From Apium graveolens (Eukaryota > Streptophyta > Magnoliopsida > Apiales > Apiaceae), in contig NC_133656.1 in assembly GCF_009905375.1 (NCBI RefSeq), positions 239,228,415 to 239,292,414 of the forward strand: a stretch of 64,000 nt of DNA, given 5' to 3'. The translations under genes were made by a program, and so were the position numbers. Positions 1 through 12,391 of the stretch are shown here, piece by piece. The notes beneath the pieces were generated by a model. The model was given only the letters and a program-made list of their open reading frames with translations. It made no database searches and had not been told where the DNA came from. Each line of letters starts with the position of its first letter. The first letter of the stretch is position 1.

Positions 1-693
1 CAAATTAATAACAACCTGCTTACTCATATATCGAACATTTCATTTAATATATCTACTGAAAGGTAACAATTAACCAAACAAACCTAAATTCCAAATTCTG
101 ACAACACAACATTCAAGTTCAAATCCGTTAAATCCTCATAAAAAGTACACTCGTTACAAGATTTGAACTTAAATCAGTCAATCCTCAGCATTACAAGATT
201 CTTAAATCAGTCAATCCTCAGCATTACAAGGTCTTAAACCACTTCAATATTTTCGACTGCTAAAACTATTTAAAAATTGTTTAAACATCAAATTAGAACT
301 ATTCACAGCATCTATAAAATTATGTTGATAACAACTATTTCTTAGATATTTCTCGGGTTAGGTATCAATTTATAACTAGCAAAATATCAAATTTACCACC
401 GATTAATTCGGAGTCTCAAATTGGCCACTTGAAATTGTCGTGGTAAATTTGAAATTTTGCTAATTATACAGTTGTCAACCCAATATTTCTTTTATTATCA
501 AAATCACTGCAGCAAAAATGAAAATAAAATTTTAATTTATTTACATTTCATTTCGTAACATAACATAACAAATGCAACTGTACAAAATTTACAAAAAATA
601 ATATTGAATAAATAAAATCGAATTTTAAAAAACTGCAAAAAATAATGAAATAAAAAAAGGATAAAATGAGGGTAGGTGGGAGAGTGAATGGAC

Positions 694-768
694 CTTGGAG
701 GGGTAGAGATTAGCCCTGGTGGCGCCGGGGAGGATGGCCGTGGATCGTAGAATTGAATTGGTGGCCAT
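694..768 (-). CDS. GAPCP: Coding exon 1 (transit peptide start) of a GAPCP gene lying left of the window
   Basis: On the minus strand an ATG at 768-766 opens a 25-codon exon that begins MATNSILRST. It ends with AAG before a GT donor, exactly as in copy B (18759-18833). The peptide resembles the start of plastid GAPDH (GAPCP) transit peptides, ending LYPSK. Bases 1-693 would be intron 1, and the remaining exons would lie beyond base 1. This implies a second GAPCP gene, or an unmerged haplotype of the same gene. The exon itself has no lesion. Confidence 0.75.
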
Positions 769-770
769 TG

Positions 771-918
771 TTAGAGAGAGAGATAGAAGAGAGAGGGAGA
801 GAGATATAGAGAGAGAGAGAGGAGGGAGAGAGAGAGAGAATGAGAGAGGGAGAGAGGAGAGGGAGAGAGGAGAGAGACTAAATGAGGATTCAGGAGAGAG
901 AGATGAGAGAGAGAGAGG
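771..918. repeat. GA-rich microsatellite, CT-rich leader of GAPCP copy A
   Basis: Irregular (GA)n with AGGGAGAG and AGATAG interruptions. On the minus strand it forms a CT-rich 5' leader directly upstream of the exon 1 ATG. Its length differs from copy B (18838-18950), as expected of a microsatellite. Confidence 0.85.
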
Positions 919-953
919 GTTTTAAAAAGGGGAGAAGAGTGGCTTTTGAGGGT

Positions 954-960
954 TTATATA
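954..960 (-). promoter_or_regulatory. TATA box of GAPCP copy A
   Basis: The minus strand reads TATATAA here, about 185 bases upstream of the exon 1 ATG, in a GC-richer patch. The same element is at 19014-19020 in copy B. Confidence 0.6.
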
Positions 961-1294
961 AGGGCGCGGCTACGGCTGCGGAGGATTTTAAGAGCCAGCT
1001 AACTCTTGCCTCTTTCGTAAACTACAGTTTTATAGAAGCGCTACACTTGCACGTGAAACATTGACCAAAACTATATTAATTTTTGAGTGGGTGGAAAATC
1101 AAAATTGGGTTTATATGTTTTCTACTTCAATCGGTTGGTGCATGTCACAGCGGCACGGGCATGCCATGACGTCATTTAGCTAGACATGCCTTTTCATGAT
1201 TCGGCATGCTTTTTTACTAATTTTTTTATTTTTTAATAATTATTTTAATATTAGAAATATCCATAAATAACAAATATAATTTTAAAATATTACA

Positions 1295-1711
1295 TCTATA
1301 CTATACTATAATAACCGGAATGAAGTATAATTTGGTATGCCTTTTTTTGGTTGGTTTGGTTATCCCCATTTATGACCGTCAGATCTTTTTTATTAAGTGA
1401 TAAGAATCGTTCGATTCAATACTAAAAGAATATACACAACTCAAACTCCCATGTTCGAACCCCGCCAACGACAAATATTTATATTATTATTTATACAATA
1501 CTAAACTCCCAAGTTCGAACCCAACGAACAACAAACATTATATTATTATTTATACACTACCCAAGATTCAGGTTCGAATCCTGCCAACAACAAATATTTA
1601 TATTATTATTTATAAATATACTATAAGGTAATGATCCATTTTTTTTATTATAATTTTAAATAATATAAAAATATTAATGAGACCCGTGCATCGCACGGGT
1701 TGTAAAGTTAG
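1295..1711 (+). mobile_element. Non-autonomous Helitron, degenerate
   Basis: It starts TCTATACTATACTATAATAA after an A. It ends with the hairpin CCCGTGCATCGCACGGG, then TGTAAAGTTAG followed by T. This fits a Helitron (5' TC, 3' hairpin about 10 bases before CTRR, insertion between A and T), with the terminal CTAG decayed to TTAG. There is no Rep/helicase gene. The interior carries three ~60-bp units (about 1441-1620), each with a GTTCGAAyCC-type sequence. Confidence 0.65.
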
Positions 1712-2697
1712 TATATTTTAATATTTAAAAAGTTACTAATTTAAATGAGTATTATGATGGTATTTGGTTGTTACTGTCAACTAACTTTAATTTTATATTC
1801 AAATTCACTGTATATTTGTATACTAATTATTTATTAAATTTTATTATATTTAATTGATAAATGACATGCCATTTGGGCATGTCTTTTTGCAAAAAGAGTC
1901 TTGTGACAAGTACCCTATTCTACTTACATAATTGGAAATTCAAAAATATTTTTTATTTCATAATTTATAATAAAAAGTATGGATAAATAAAATTTAAAAT
2001 TAACAATTTGACCAAGTAATTTTGTATTTTCCCGAGAAAAGAAAGAAGTTAACTAGAATTTCAATAAGATGTCAATTACGGAATCTCACTATTATTTTTT
2101 TTTGGCGTAAAAATAGAAATTTCACTAAATTTTTAACTTATTGACCAATACATGAGTTGGGTCATCGATCAATATATGAGAAAAATTCATGTGAATATAT
2201 CAGATATCGAACTAAAATGTCTCGGTAGATGATGAGTTAACCGATACATGAGACATCGACTAATAATGAGAAAATTCGTGATATAAAACTAAAATATCTC
2301 TTTAAATCATGAGTTATCTTATTCGGGAATCGTTTTATAAATTATAACATATTATCATTATTATTCTTATTGCTAATTAAATTTAACGTAATAATACAAA
2401 TAATTCTCAAGAAATGTTTCTATTATTTTTTAAACAAAAAATTGATTTTGGGAAGGGGAAGCTGCTATATGTAGCCTCTTTGCTAGACACGCGACAAAAT
2501 AAAAACTACATTTTTGTCTTGGGCCAGAGCATTTTATAATTTGTGGGCCTTGTGATTTTAATTATGGGCCTTATCTGTGGCTGAATCTACTGAAATGTTA
2601 ATGGTTGATTAATGGACGGAAAGTTATGGCCCATTTATTTTGTTCATTATGGAGTGTTTCCCCATTACAGCCCCAAAAATTAGTACTTTAAAATAAT

Positions 2698-3023
2698 GCT
2701 ATGTTTGGTATTATCGTTAAAAAGTTGCGCTTTAAGAAAAAATGTTGATTTAAAAAATGTTGGTGAAATAATAAGATTATTTTTTGATAATATTTTTGAT
2801 ATGCATTTGTTTTGATGTAAAAAATTATAATAATATTTTGGATGAGATGTGATGATCAAATAAGCCAATTGCTTCCCGCAAAAATCGAAAAACAGTTTTT
2901 TTTTCAAAAATAAGGGGTGACATACTTTCTCTAACAACAGTTTTTTGATCAAAAAAATTGCAACTATTTTTTCTTTGAAAAAAACTGTTATAATTGTCTG
3001 CAACACCAATACCAAACAAAACC
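2698..3023. mobile_element. MITE with TGTTTGGTATT inverted ends (copy A)
   Basis: A segment bounded by GCTATGTTTGGTATT on the left and AATACCAAACA on the right, AT-rich, with no transposase. The small minus-strand reading frames inside are unrelated to known proteins. The same element is at about 20572-20897 in copy B. Superfamily not certain. Confidence 0.5.
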
Positions 3024-3493
3024 TAATACATTTTTTTTATACTTTAAAAATTAAATCGACTTTGTTATATTTCATTGACATCAAAGTATAATTTACACGG
3101 GAAATAATAACTATCCAAATAATTTTTCAATTTTTTAAAATAATATGAAATCGATCACATCTTATTATTTTTTATATGTAATACCACGGCATTTGCATCA
3201 TTTGTGAAAAGTTTGAAAAGTACACGCTCATTGTATCATAAGTCATATCACATCATACACATCAACAATTTGCAAAAATAGGCACAAACAAAGGACAAGA
3301 CCAATAAATGAATTCAAATAACTAGAATAGGCAAGTTTTACATTTTTTTCAATTTTAAGAAAAATAAGAGAAATTAAATGACAGTTTCATTTCTTCTGTT
3401 TATATGACAGCTTTCGTCAAATCATTGTTCTATTAATCTCTATATTCCCAATCATTAACAGTATAGCCAATATTATAATTCTGTTTGAACAAC

Positions 3494-6400
3494 ATGGCAC
3501 GTATTGATGAACCCCTAGAGGAGATGTATGCGAATTTGGTCATCGAGGATGAGGAGATGGACGAAATAGTGATTGCAATAATACGATAACTGAACAAAAA
3601 ACAACGTTTATGTTGATGGGAAAATTTTTGACGGAGGAAAACTATAAACTTTCAAGCTATGACGAATCTAATGGAGTCATTATGGCGGCCACGAGAAGGA
3701 ATGGAAGTCTACAGTACGGGGGATTTGAAGTATTTGTTTGTATTTTACCACAAGATGGATGTGCAAAATGTAATGGAAGGTGGCCCATGGTCGTTTGAGC
3801 AGGCGATGCTTGTGCTTCATCAAGTGGAGATGGGGGATGATCCAGCTACAGTTAAGGTTACAGAATATGGAAATGTGGGTGCAATATAGGATTTACCTAG
3901 GGGTTATGTTTCAGAAAGTATTTTGAAAAGTGTTGGTGCATCTTTGGGAACGTATATTAAATCAGGGCCAGGAAAGTTTGATGGAGGGTGGACACCATAT
4001 GTACGTATTCGAGTTGCACTGAATGTTGATAAACCATTAAAGAGAAGTACGAAGATAAAGAGAGAAGGAAATAGTTGGAGTTGGATTAATTTTAAGTATG
4101 AAAATTGGGTACGTTTTGTTTCGTATGTGGCATTATTGGCCCTTCTGATAGAGATTGTATTGTGGTTTACGTGAATCTTGAGAAAGTGGTAGAGAAATGT
4201 ATGGAGTATGGCAACGTGCATCTTCAAAAAGAGGACAACGTAATCCTGGATCGAATGGCTTCGAAATAGTGGTTGTAAGGAAGGAGGATTGAGGTGCAAA
4301 GCAATAGCAAGGTTACTCATCGGGAAATCATGGTGGCAACCCGGGTGATGCGAGATTCATGGAGGTAGATGGTAAGATTTGCGAGATTGGTGGAGATGCT
4401 GGTGGAATTCTGGTTAGGCAGCGGGATTTGAGGGAACAGAAAACAGGAAGAGTTTGAATTTGAATGACAAATAAACAAATGAGGATATGAGAGAGGAGTA
4501 TAACGAGTTTCCTTCCGATAATGTAGTGATGGATATGAAAAGAAAGTGGGTTGACAATACGGAGAGTGAGGCCTAAAGATGAGCTGTATAATATGCAGAT
4601 AAGTGGAAATGAACAGAATGTTGGGCCAAAAAACTTGATACCCGCCAAAGATTATGAGTATCCTTTCGTGGAACTGTCGTGGGCTGGCCAACCCACGGAT
4701 AGTCAGACTTCTGTTGGATATGATCAACAGTATAGGCCCAGTCTCAATTTCTTGAGTGAGACTCTAGTTAAACATGATACGGTGCAAAAGGTACTAACCA
4801 ATCAGGATTTGGGATGGAGGTTATGCATTGATGTTCAAGTTCATTCAGGAGGGACTTGCTTTGTTATGGAGGACGATTTATGTAGCAGTTCATATTACAA
4901 ATAGTTGTAGGAATTTTATAGATTTTGAAGTAAGTAATGAGCAGCTAGGGAGATGGCGATATACTAGATACTATGGTTTTCCAGAGAGGGCGAGAAGAAT
5001 GGAGGCTTGGAATATGCTTAGGGAATTATCTATAGCTTCAGAATTACCGTGGTGTATCCTGGGCGACTTTAATGATATTGTTTCGTTGGAAGAAAAGAGG
5101 GGAGGAAAACAGCAACCAAGAAGGTTAATGGAAGGCTTTTGGGATGCGATAATGGATTCTGGGTTGCATGATTTGGGTTTTACTGGAGATATATTTACTT
5201 GGGAGAGATCTAGAGGGACGGATAAATGGGTTCAGGAGATATTGGATCGTGGGATGGCAACACAACAATGGGGGAATATGTTCTCGTTAGCAGATGTTAC
5301 AGTCTTAGAGGTAACAACTTCTGACCACCTACCGTTAATGTTGCAGTTGCATAGAAAATATTTGAAAAAAGACGACGCAAATTTAAATTTGAAAATATAT
5401 GGATTGGAGAGAGAGAATGTAGAAATATAGTGTATGAGTGCTGGAGGCAGGATGGTGAACGAGATTTGATGGAGAAAATTATGAGTTACTCGTTGAAACT
5501 GGAGGAATGGGGCGGGGGCTTGATTCGTGAGATGAAGGTTCAGATAGGCAAGTATAGAAAAGAAATACAGCGTTACGATCTAGGAAAGATACATTTGGAA
5601 TCCAAAAGTATGATGCAGCACGGTGGCAGTTCATGAGATTGTTAGAGAAGCAAGAAATTTTTTGGCGTCAAAGAGCCAAACATTTTGGTTAAGGGAAGGT
5701 GATATAAATGGTAGTTTTTTCCATAAGTATGCAACCACTCGAAAAGAGCATAACAAAATCAAGAAACTGAAGGATAAACATGGGGAGTGGAAAGAATAGA
5801 ACGCTGAAATTCAAGAGGTTATTACTGAGTATTTTACAGAGTTATTCAGTAGTGTTAAAGATAGCATGAGATTATCTCCAAGGATTAAATTCCCGGTAAT
5901 CTCAGATATACAAAAGGAGATACTGGTTAGACCTGTCGCAGATGAAGAGGTTAAAGCGGCTGGTTTTGCTATGCATTCAGATAAATCACCTGGTACTGAT
6001 GTCTTAAATCCGGGTTTTTATTAGACTTATTGGGAGATAGTAGGCCAGGATGTTATTAAGTTCTGCAGGGAATTTTTTCAGAATGGAGAGCTACAGAGTG
6101 GTTTAAACCGTACAATGGTGTGTCTAATTCCTAAGGTAAAACATCCAAAAAAGGTGGCTGATCTGAGACCAATCTCATTGTGTAATGTGCTGATGAGAAT
6201 CCTCTTTAAAGTAATGGCGAATAGGTTAACACCAACTCTAAATGTAATTATTTCTGAGAAGCAGAGTGCATTTATTGAGGGACGACTCTTAACTCATAAT
6301 GTGTTGATAGCTTACGAGGTGAACCACTACATCCGGAGGAAAACATAAGGTAAATTGGGTGTTGCTGGGTTGAATGTGGACATTTTTAAAGCGTATGATA

Positions 6401-7175
6401 GATCGGAATGGTCTTTTATTGAAGAGATGCTTCAGCGTTTTGAATTTCCTACATTGTGGGTTGACAGAGTAATGAATTGTGTGAAATCGGTCTCGTATAG
6501 TTTTCTAAGGGATGGTGATGTGTTTGGTGAAATAATTCCCCAAAGAGGAGTACGGCAGGGAGATCCGATATCGCCATTTATGTATATCATTTGTGCAGAA
6601 GGGTTGAGTGGTATGATTAGGGTACATGAGGAATGTGGTTTATTGCACGGACGTAAGATTGCGAACAAAGCACCAAGTATCTCTCATCTTCTATTTGCAT
6701 ATGATTGTTACTTTTTTCTAAAAGCCAAAAAATCGGAAGCTATAACCTTAAAAAGTGCACTGCAGAGGTATGAAGTTCTATCAGGTCAAATTATCAATTA
6801 TGAGAAATCAGAGGTGGTGTTCAGTCCAAATACAAATGAAGAGGATAGGATGGAGGTTTGTGAAAGTTTAGGGGTAAGACAAGTTCAAAAACCTGGAAAG
6901 TACCTCGGAATGCCTATGAATGTGGGGAGTAGTAAAACAGAGGTGTTTGGTTTTCTTGTAAATCGAGTGCAACAAAGGTTAAAAGGATGGTATGAAATGA
7001 TGTATCTCGAGCTGGGAAGATAACTTTATTGTCTTCAGCAGCTCAAACAATACCAAGTTTTTGGATGAATCTGTTCTTGATCCCAGTAGTAACTATATGT
7101 GAAGAGGTTGGAATGGAGAATGGAAATGAATGCCTCTAGGGGGGGAGTGGAGGTGGTAGTAAGGGCAAATCCAAG
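3494..7175 (+). pseudogene. L1-type LINE, copy A (ORF1, endonuclease, RT), multiply broken
   Basis: This is the paralogue of the LINE at 21366-28601. ORF1 starts at 3494 (MARIDEPLEE) and is broken by several 1-base indels. ORF2 starts near 4654 (MSILSWN in copy B) and carries an apurinic-type endonuclease (CILGDFND near 5055, SDHLPL near 5325) and a reverse transcriptase (PISLCNVL near 6170, QGDPISPFMYI near 6560, active-site region FAYDC near 6693). It shares every in-frame stop of copy B and has extra frameshifts of its own, for example near 3570, 4700, 5370 and 6990. At 7175 it is interrupted by the start of the same Harbinger element seen in copy B and then reaches the N gap. It is not functional. 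Confidence 0.9.
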
Positions 7176-7206
7176 AAGTGGCCATACTTTTTGGCCTAAA
7201 TTTGGA

Positions 7207-7306
7207 NNNNNNNNNNNNNNNNNNNNNNNNNNNNNNNNNNNNNNNNNNNNNNNNNNNNNNNNNNNNNNNNNNNNNNNNNNNNNNNNNNNNNNNNNNNNNN
7301 NNNNNN
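7207..7306. other. Assembly gap (100 N)
   Basis: Exactly 100 N. It falls inside the Harbinger insertion of the copy A LINE. Sequence right of the gap (a Copia LTR end) is unrelated to the continuation in copy B, so the true distance and the junction are unknown. Confidence 0.99.
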
Positions 7307-7391
7307 GTAAATATCTTTTCAGTCATAAATGATTAGCTATGGTGTTCATACCAAATCTGCAGAATCTTATGCTTAATTACATCTGATAACA

Positions 7392-7403
7392 TGGTATCAG
7401 AGC
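7392..7403 (+). other. Primer binding site (tRNA-iMet)
   Basis: TGGTATCAGAGC directly after the LTR terminal CA. It is complementary to the 3' end of plant initiator tRNA-Met, the usual minus-strand primer for Copia and Gypsy elements. Confidence 0.85.
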
Positions 7404-7785
7404 AGTACGTTTCAGTAATTTCATTCGTTTCTTCGTTTCCGCATCAAGTAAGATCGTTACATACTGTTCTTTGATCTGTTCTTCGTGATTCGTAATCATA
7501 TCTTCGTAATTGATGTTATGATTTGTTTACATTCTATACAATAGCAGTAATCAGATTGTTAATCATAACGAGTTATGTAATCATTGAAGTTCGTAGCATA
7601 ATCTGTATAAAATCTGTACGGAATTGCAGATTCATAGCAAAATTCGATCTCAAATTTCGCAATTCGATCTAAAATTTCTCCGAAACATTGTTATCTCTCC
7701 AGTCTCATTTCTGAATTTCATTTCTTGATCTAAACTTTACTCTAAATCAGCAATTGTTCTCATTACTTTTTCACAAACCTTGTTA

Positions 7786-10270
7786 ATGGCGACTCAAGTC
7801 GAAAATCAGATAGAGTTAACACAAGATCCATCTAGTGTGTATCTTGCATCCTTCGGATAATACTGGTATGAAACTGGTTACTACACCTTTTAATGGAACT
7901 TCTTATGGAAATTGGAAGCGTTCTATGGTTATTGGATTAACAGCGAAAAATAAGATGTGTTTTGTTGATGGAACTCTTGCTAAGCCTGCAATTACTGATA
8001 CTAGCTACAAGTTCTGGTCTCGCTGTAATAGCATGATCACAGGTTGGATTATTACAGCTTTGGATCCTCAGATTGCAGCAAGTATATTGTATGTTGATAC
8101 TGCGAGAGCTATTTGGCTTGATCTTGAAGAACGTTTTGGTCAAGTATCATCAGCACAATTATATGCTTTAGAGCAGGAAGTCTTTCAGATTTCACAGGAT
8201 ACGTTTTCCATTTCTGAATATTATACTCAGTTAAAGAGGATTTGGGATGAGATTGATAATCTCAAACCATTACCTAAATGTGAATGTGCTCATTGCAATT
8301 GTAACATGACTCAGAAGGTTCTTAAATTGCAGCAGGATCAGAGGCTAATGATTTTTCTCATGAAAATGTCTAATGAATTTGCAAATGTGAGATCACATAT
8401 TCTGATGATGGAAACACTTCCTACTCTACCACAGGTTTACAGAATGTTGATTTAGGAACAGAGGCATAAGGAGATTTCTAAACTGTCAGTTCAGGAGCCT
8501 GTGGCATTTGCTAGTCAGAACAATTTTAGGCAGTTCCCCAATTCTGGTTATCAAGGTTCTCAGAAATTTAACAGAGTCTATTCTGCTGGAAAATTTACCC
8601 CTGGAACTGGTTCACCAAGTTTCCAGCAGAGAAAGAACAACTACTTTTGTGACCATTGCAAAATTCCAGGCCATAGCAAAGAAAGGTGCTTCAAATTGAA
8701 TGGTTATCCACCTGGTTTTAAACCTAATCAGCAGAGGAAATTTGCAGGTTGTGCCACAGTTGATGCAACTGATGAAATTCAGTCTGTCAAGGATTCTTCT
8801 GATAGTGGAATTGGATCACAGTCTTCTTCAAATAATATCTCTGTGGAGCAGTACAATCAGTTGATACAGCTTTTGTCTCAAAATAATATTTCTGAACATG
8901 ACAACAACTCTTACTCTGGTAATATTTCTGAACATGACAACAACTCTTACTCTGGAAATGCACTTTTGGCAGGTACTTCTCTTTGTTTATTATCCTCAAC
9001 TCATACCAATAGTTGGATAATTGACAGCGGTGCGTCTGATCATATCTGTTCTTCTATGAATCTCTTTCACACTGTCAAACAAATTGATGAGAATAGTTTT
9101 ATCACTATCCCTGATGGCACTAAGATACAAGTCACTCATGTGGGCAACATAAAACTTAATAATCTCATAGAACTTACAGATGTTCTATATGCTCCTTCTT
9201 TCAAATTCAACTTAATTTTTGTGTCTAAGCTTGTTCGGAATACTACTTACATCATTTCGTTCACTTCTGATTCTTGTATGCTTCAGGAGCATTCAATGAG
9301 TCAACCCAAACTTCTTGGTAAATTCTTCCATGGACTATACTTTGTTGATGAGGGCTTTTTTTCTCATGCTGCTGATCATTCTCTCATCACAGCTAATAAA
9401 GCTTTGCCATACATTAGTCATACTTCTGTAGTTAATATTGCTGTTACTTCTAAACTAGATGAAGCCAAGTTGCTTCATCTTAGACTTGGCCATATGCCTT
9501 ATTCGAAAATCAGTACAATTGTAAAACATTTTGATACAAGTGTTTTGTCTGATTGCATTTGTGCAATTTGTCCTTCTGCAAGACAACATCGTTTGTCTTT
9601 TACTGCAAGTGAAATAAAAACAACAAAAATTTTGAACTTCTTCACGTTGACGTTTGGGGCCCTTATCATACTGTCACTCACAATGGTTGTAGATATTTTC
9701 TAACAATCGTTGATGATTATAGCCGTGCCACTTGGGTACATCTTATGAAATCCAAACTTGATTCTTCTCCATTTTAGATATCTTTCTAAGCATGTTTTTA
9801 CTCAGTTCAATACACGTGTTAGATCATTCGAACAGATATGCGTTAGAGCTTTGTCAAGGCAGAATTTTAGAGATTTATCAGTCTTATGGCATACTACATT
9901 AAACAAGTTGCTCCTGACACACCCCAACAGAATGGGGTGGTCGAACGAAACTAAGCATTTAATGGAAACAGGCTCGTGCACTTTTCTTTCAGTCTAATTT
10001 GCCATCGCGATATTGGGAGAGATTGTGTGCAATGTGCTGCATTTTTTATCAACAGAATGCCTGTACGGAAATTAAATAATGTTACTCCTTATGAACTCCT
10101 GTTTGATAGTGCACCAGATTATTCTCTTTTGCGATGTTTTGGGTGTCTTTGTTTCGTTTCTACTTCTAAACATCTCGAACCAAGCTAGAACCTCGGGCTC
10201 ACCCTTGTGTTTTCCTTGGCTATCCAGCTGCAACAAAAGGATACAAAGTGTTAGATTTGGTCACTAATAG
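7786..10270 (+). pseudogene. Copia gag-pol remnant
   Basis: Gag starts at 7786 (MATQVENQ) and shifts frame near 7840. The gag core follows (FNGTSYGNWKRSM near 7890), interrupted by TAG at 8453-8455. The CCHC knuckle (CDHCKIPGHSKERC) lies near 8650, the protease motif DSGASDH near 9020, the pre-integrase motif LHLRLGHMPYSKI near 9476 and the integrase start near 9640. From there frames change repeatedly (near 9650, 9760, 9900 and 10050), with traces of the QNGVVER-type region near 9930. It ends in the segment KGYKVLDLVTNRI before the LTR remnant. A ~45-bp tandem duplication lies at 8881-8965. It cannot encode active proteins. Confidence 0.85.
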
Positions 10271-10352
10271 GATTCTTTATGCTTAATTACATCTGATCAC
10301 ATATGTATATTAATCTTTTAGTAAAAACTTTTGCACTACTGGACTTCACCAG

Positions 10353-11640
10353 GAACCCTGCAGAGATACCATGTGGTGAATATGGGGCAGACTTTGTTTT
10401 TGAATCTTATGGGGGTTTTCACAACAGTGACAAGGCTTCAGAACACAAAAAGGTGGGTGCAATCTCTCTTGTTCTATAGCTATCTCTCTCACGCACACAA
10501 ATGTCTCTCCTCATCTCTCTCAAACTTTCTCTAGCACTTCAATTTGAGTATTTAATACGTTCATCTGCAGTGTGGTTTGAAGAAAGTTGTAATTTTTTTC
10601 TCCCTCAGCTGATGCTCCTATGTTTGTTGTGGGTGTTAGAGAAAACATACAAAGTGAACATGGATATCATATGCACTACCAGTTGCCTTGCTCCTCTTGC
10701 CAAGGTTGGTTTGTACTTTGTATAAATGCTACTGTATCTTGTACTGTTAGCCTGTGAACAAAACTGTAAGTAACATGACTTTAATTGCTCAGTCACACAA
10801 CCAAGTGATCTTCTTCGGAAGTATGACAGGGAAAAAAAGGACTAATATATAATAGTTGACATGAACAAATTCATATCATGGGTTATGGCAACTGTGGACT
10901 CAGTAAATGTTTGATTACAAAACAATTTGTGCAGGTGGTTCACGAAGAGTTTTGGCATTCTGGCGAGGTTGATGATAATTGAACTACTGTGCAAGTGATT
11001 TGTTGGTGGCAACTCAAGGTCCCTCCCTCCCTCACCCAAATCACATTTAATAAAAGGGTGAAATAAGCTATTACTTCATGGCACTGGCCAGTTTGGTCTT
11101 TTGTACCATTGTTTTCCCTTGGTACACTCTAAAGATTTTACATGCAGTGGTTGTTGTTGTATCATATCATGCAAGAGTTCAGGGGATCAGTCATTTGTAT
11201 CTATCTGTGTTCCTAGAATATCCTTCCATTTGAAGCAGATGAAAAATGGGTTCTGTTTGGAATTTTGTGAATAAAAGCTCTCTACACTGATATGTAGATG
11301 TAGGTCTGTTTACAAACGTAGACAATTGGTCAGTCTTTACTCTTTGGTAGTTTCTGGTAAATTAGGATTGGCATAGTTGCTAGAGTAATTCTTTTACAAT
11401 ATGTTTTATTATCTCGCAGGTCAAGTAAATTTGACGCTCAAGATGGGATGGGGTTGAGTGGGTCCTTTATAAAGCTTGTATCGTGGTACGACAATGAGTG
11501 TGGCTTCAGGTACAGTTTTACTTTCAAATTGAAGCGAGTGCTTGTAACAATACCCAGCTAATCTTTCTTTCAGCAATGGAGTGTTGGACCTGATCGAACG
11601 TGGCATTGGTAGCAGCCGGGAAGCAGCCGGTGCTTCAATT
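10353..11640 (+). pseudogene. GAPCP: Inverted, truncated GAPCP fragment with introns
   Basis: Plus-strand blocks match exons of the minus-strand gene at 13783-18833. Exon 7 is 10353-10452 (same 100 bp, RNPAEIP then EYGADFV). Exon 8 is 10571-10704, where the deletion removes the catalytic-cysteine segment. Exon 9 is about 10935-10997 (VHEEF). Exon 13 is 11420-11509 (same 90 bp, WYDNECG). Exon 14 starts at 11574. Splice borders are still visible, so this is a DNA-level copy, not a processed one. Exons 1-6 and 10-12 are absent, and the reading frame is broken in exons 8 and 9. It lies opposite in direction to the full gene. Similarity continues to about 11790 as 3' UTR. Confidence 0.9.
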
Positions 11641-11923
11641 TTTGCTCTATCATAACTACTAACTAGTTTGTCTAACATAGAAATCAAAAATACAGTGGTC
11701 ATTTTTTGCTGTTGAGTTGACCTTTGTTATCCTTTATAAGATCTGACCCAAGAGGTAACTTTTAGTTGAACTGTATCAGTATCAATGTTATATTAATGGT
11801 ATGATTGTGTTAACTGTAGCCTTCAGATGTTTTCATAATAATAACCATGTTGGAATATTTGCATGGTCCAATCAGTTTATTTTTTTTGGGTTTATTGTCA
11901 TTCATGATTGTACTAATTCTATA

Positions 11924-12216
11924 CTCCCTGTTCATTTCTATACACTTTCCTTTTGGATGTCCATTCAATTCTATACGTTTCAAAACTTACCAAAATAGTA
12001 AAAGTTTTATAATATAAAAATTTACACTCATTAACATCCACTATTTTTTTCCACTACACTAACTTTATATGTTAAATATTAATTTATCCTATCACTTTAC
12101 CCATTTTTTCTTACCTTTTCTTACAACATACCACTTTTTCTTAACCTTCGTGTCCAAAAACTTTTTTAACCTCCGTGCCAAAACGAAACGTATACTTCTT
12201 AACGGGATGGAGGGAG
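11924..12216. mobile_element. Stowaway/Tc1-mariner-type MITE
   Basis: CTCCCTGTTCATTTCTATAC on the left and GGGATGGAGGGAG on the right, flanked by TA on both sides. A truncated relative is at 30385-30627. No transposase. Confidence 0.75.
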
Positions 12217-12391
12217 TAGTAATTAAATGTTTCCAACAGTGCGCTCTAATTAACGGATCATTTAGACTTGTCAATTGTCATCTATGCCTTCCAAATGTTT
12301 TAGTATGGAGGGGCAGGTTGGTGACTGGCACAGGTGTAGTAAATTATGTAGAAACAGTAAAGAGAACTTGTGTTGAAATGGTAGTTGTAAT

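Larger units (their letters stand above)
1..7206. repeat. Copy A of a ~7-kb direct duplication
   Basis: Base 1 onward matches base 18066 onward almost letter for letter, up to the N gap at 7207 (copy B equivalent 25070). The unit holds GAPCP intron 1, exon 1 and promoter, a Helitron remnant, a small MITE, a LINE and the first bases of a PIF/Harbinger insertion in that LINE. Differences are mostly single-base indels, plus about 190 bp more in copy A around 1100-1430. The copies lie in the same orientation about 18 kb apart. The duplication may continue left of the window. Confidence 0.95.
7307..10301 (+). mobile_element. Internally deleted Copia LTR retrotransposon
   Basis: Order: 3' end of a left LTR (7307-7391, truncated by the gap), tRNA-Met type primer site, gag, protease, integrase start, then an abrupt change at about 10271 to a ~30-bp piece matching the LTR 3' end (TGCTTAATTACATCTGAT, compare 7369-7386). 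Reverse transcriptase, RNase H and most of the right LTR are missing. This suggests deletion between the pol gene and the right LTR. The element abuts intron sequence of the GAPCP fragment that follows. Confidence 0.8.

Noticed and set aside
882..1064. Small plus-strand frame beside the GA repeat (also at 18942-19124), identical in both copies
   Set aside because: It lies antisense over the GAPCP promoter and leader. Its identity reflects the segmental duplication, not protein conservation.
1436..1620. Three spaced repeats that could suggest a CRISPR-like array
   Set aside because: Plant nuclear DNA. The units are imperfect, contiguous and inside a Helitron, with no spacers and no cas genes.
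2680..3019. Overlapping minus frames of 111 and 64 codons
   Set aside because: Contained in a MITE. They differ by frameshift from copy B and have no domain.
7099..7332. Frames crossing the N gap
   Set aside because: They only join LINE or Harbinger sequence to Copia LTR through unknown bases.
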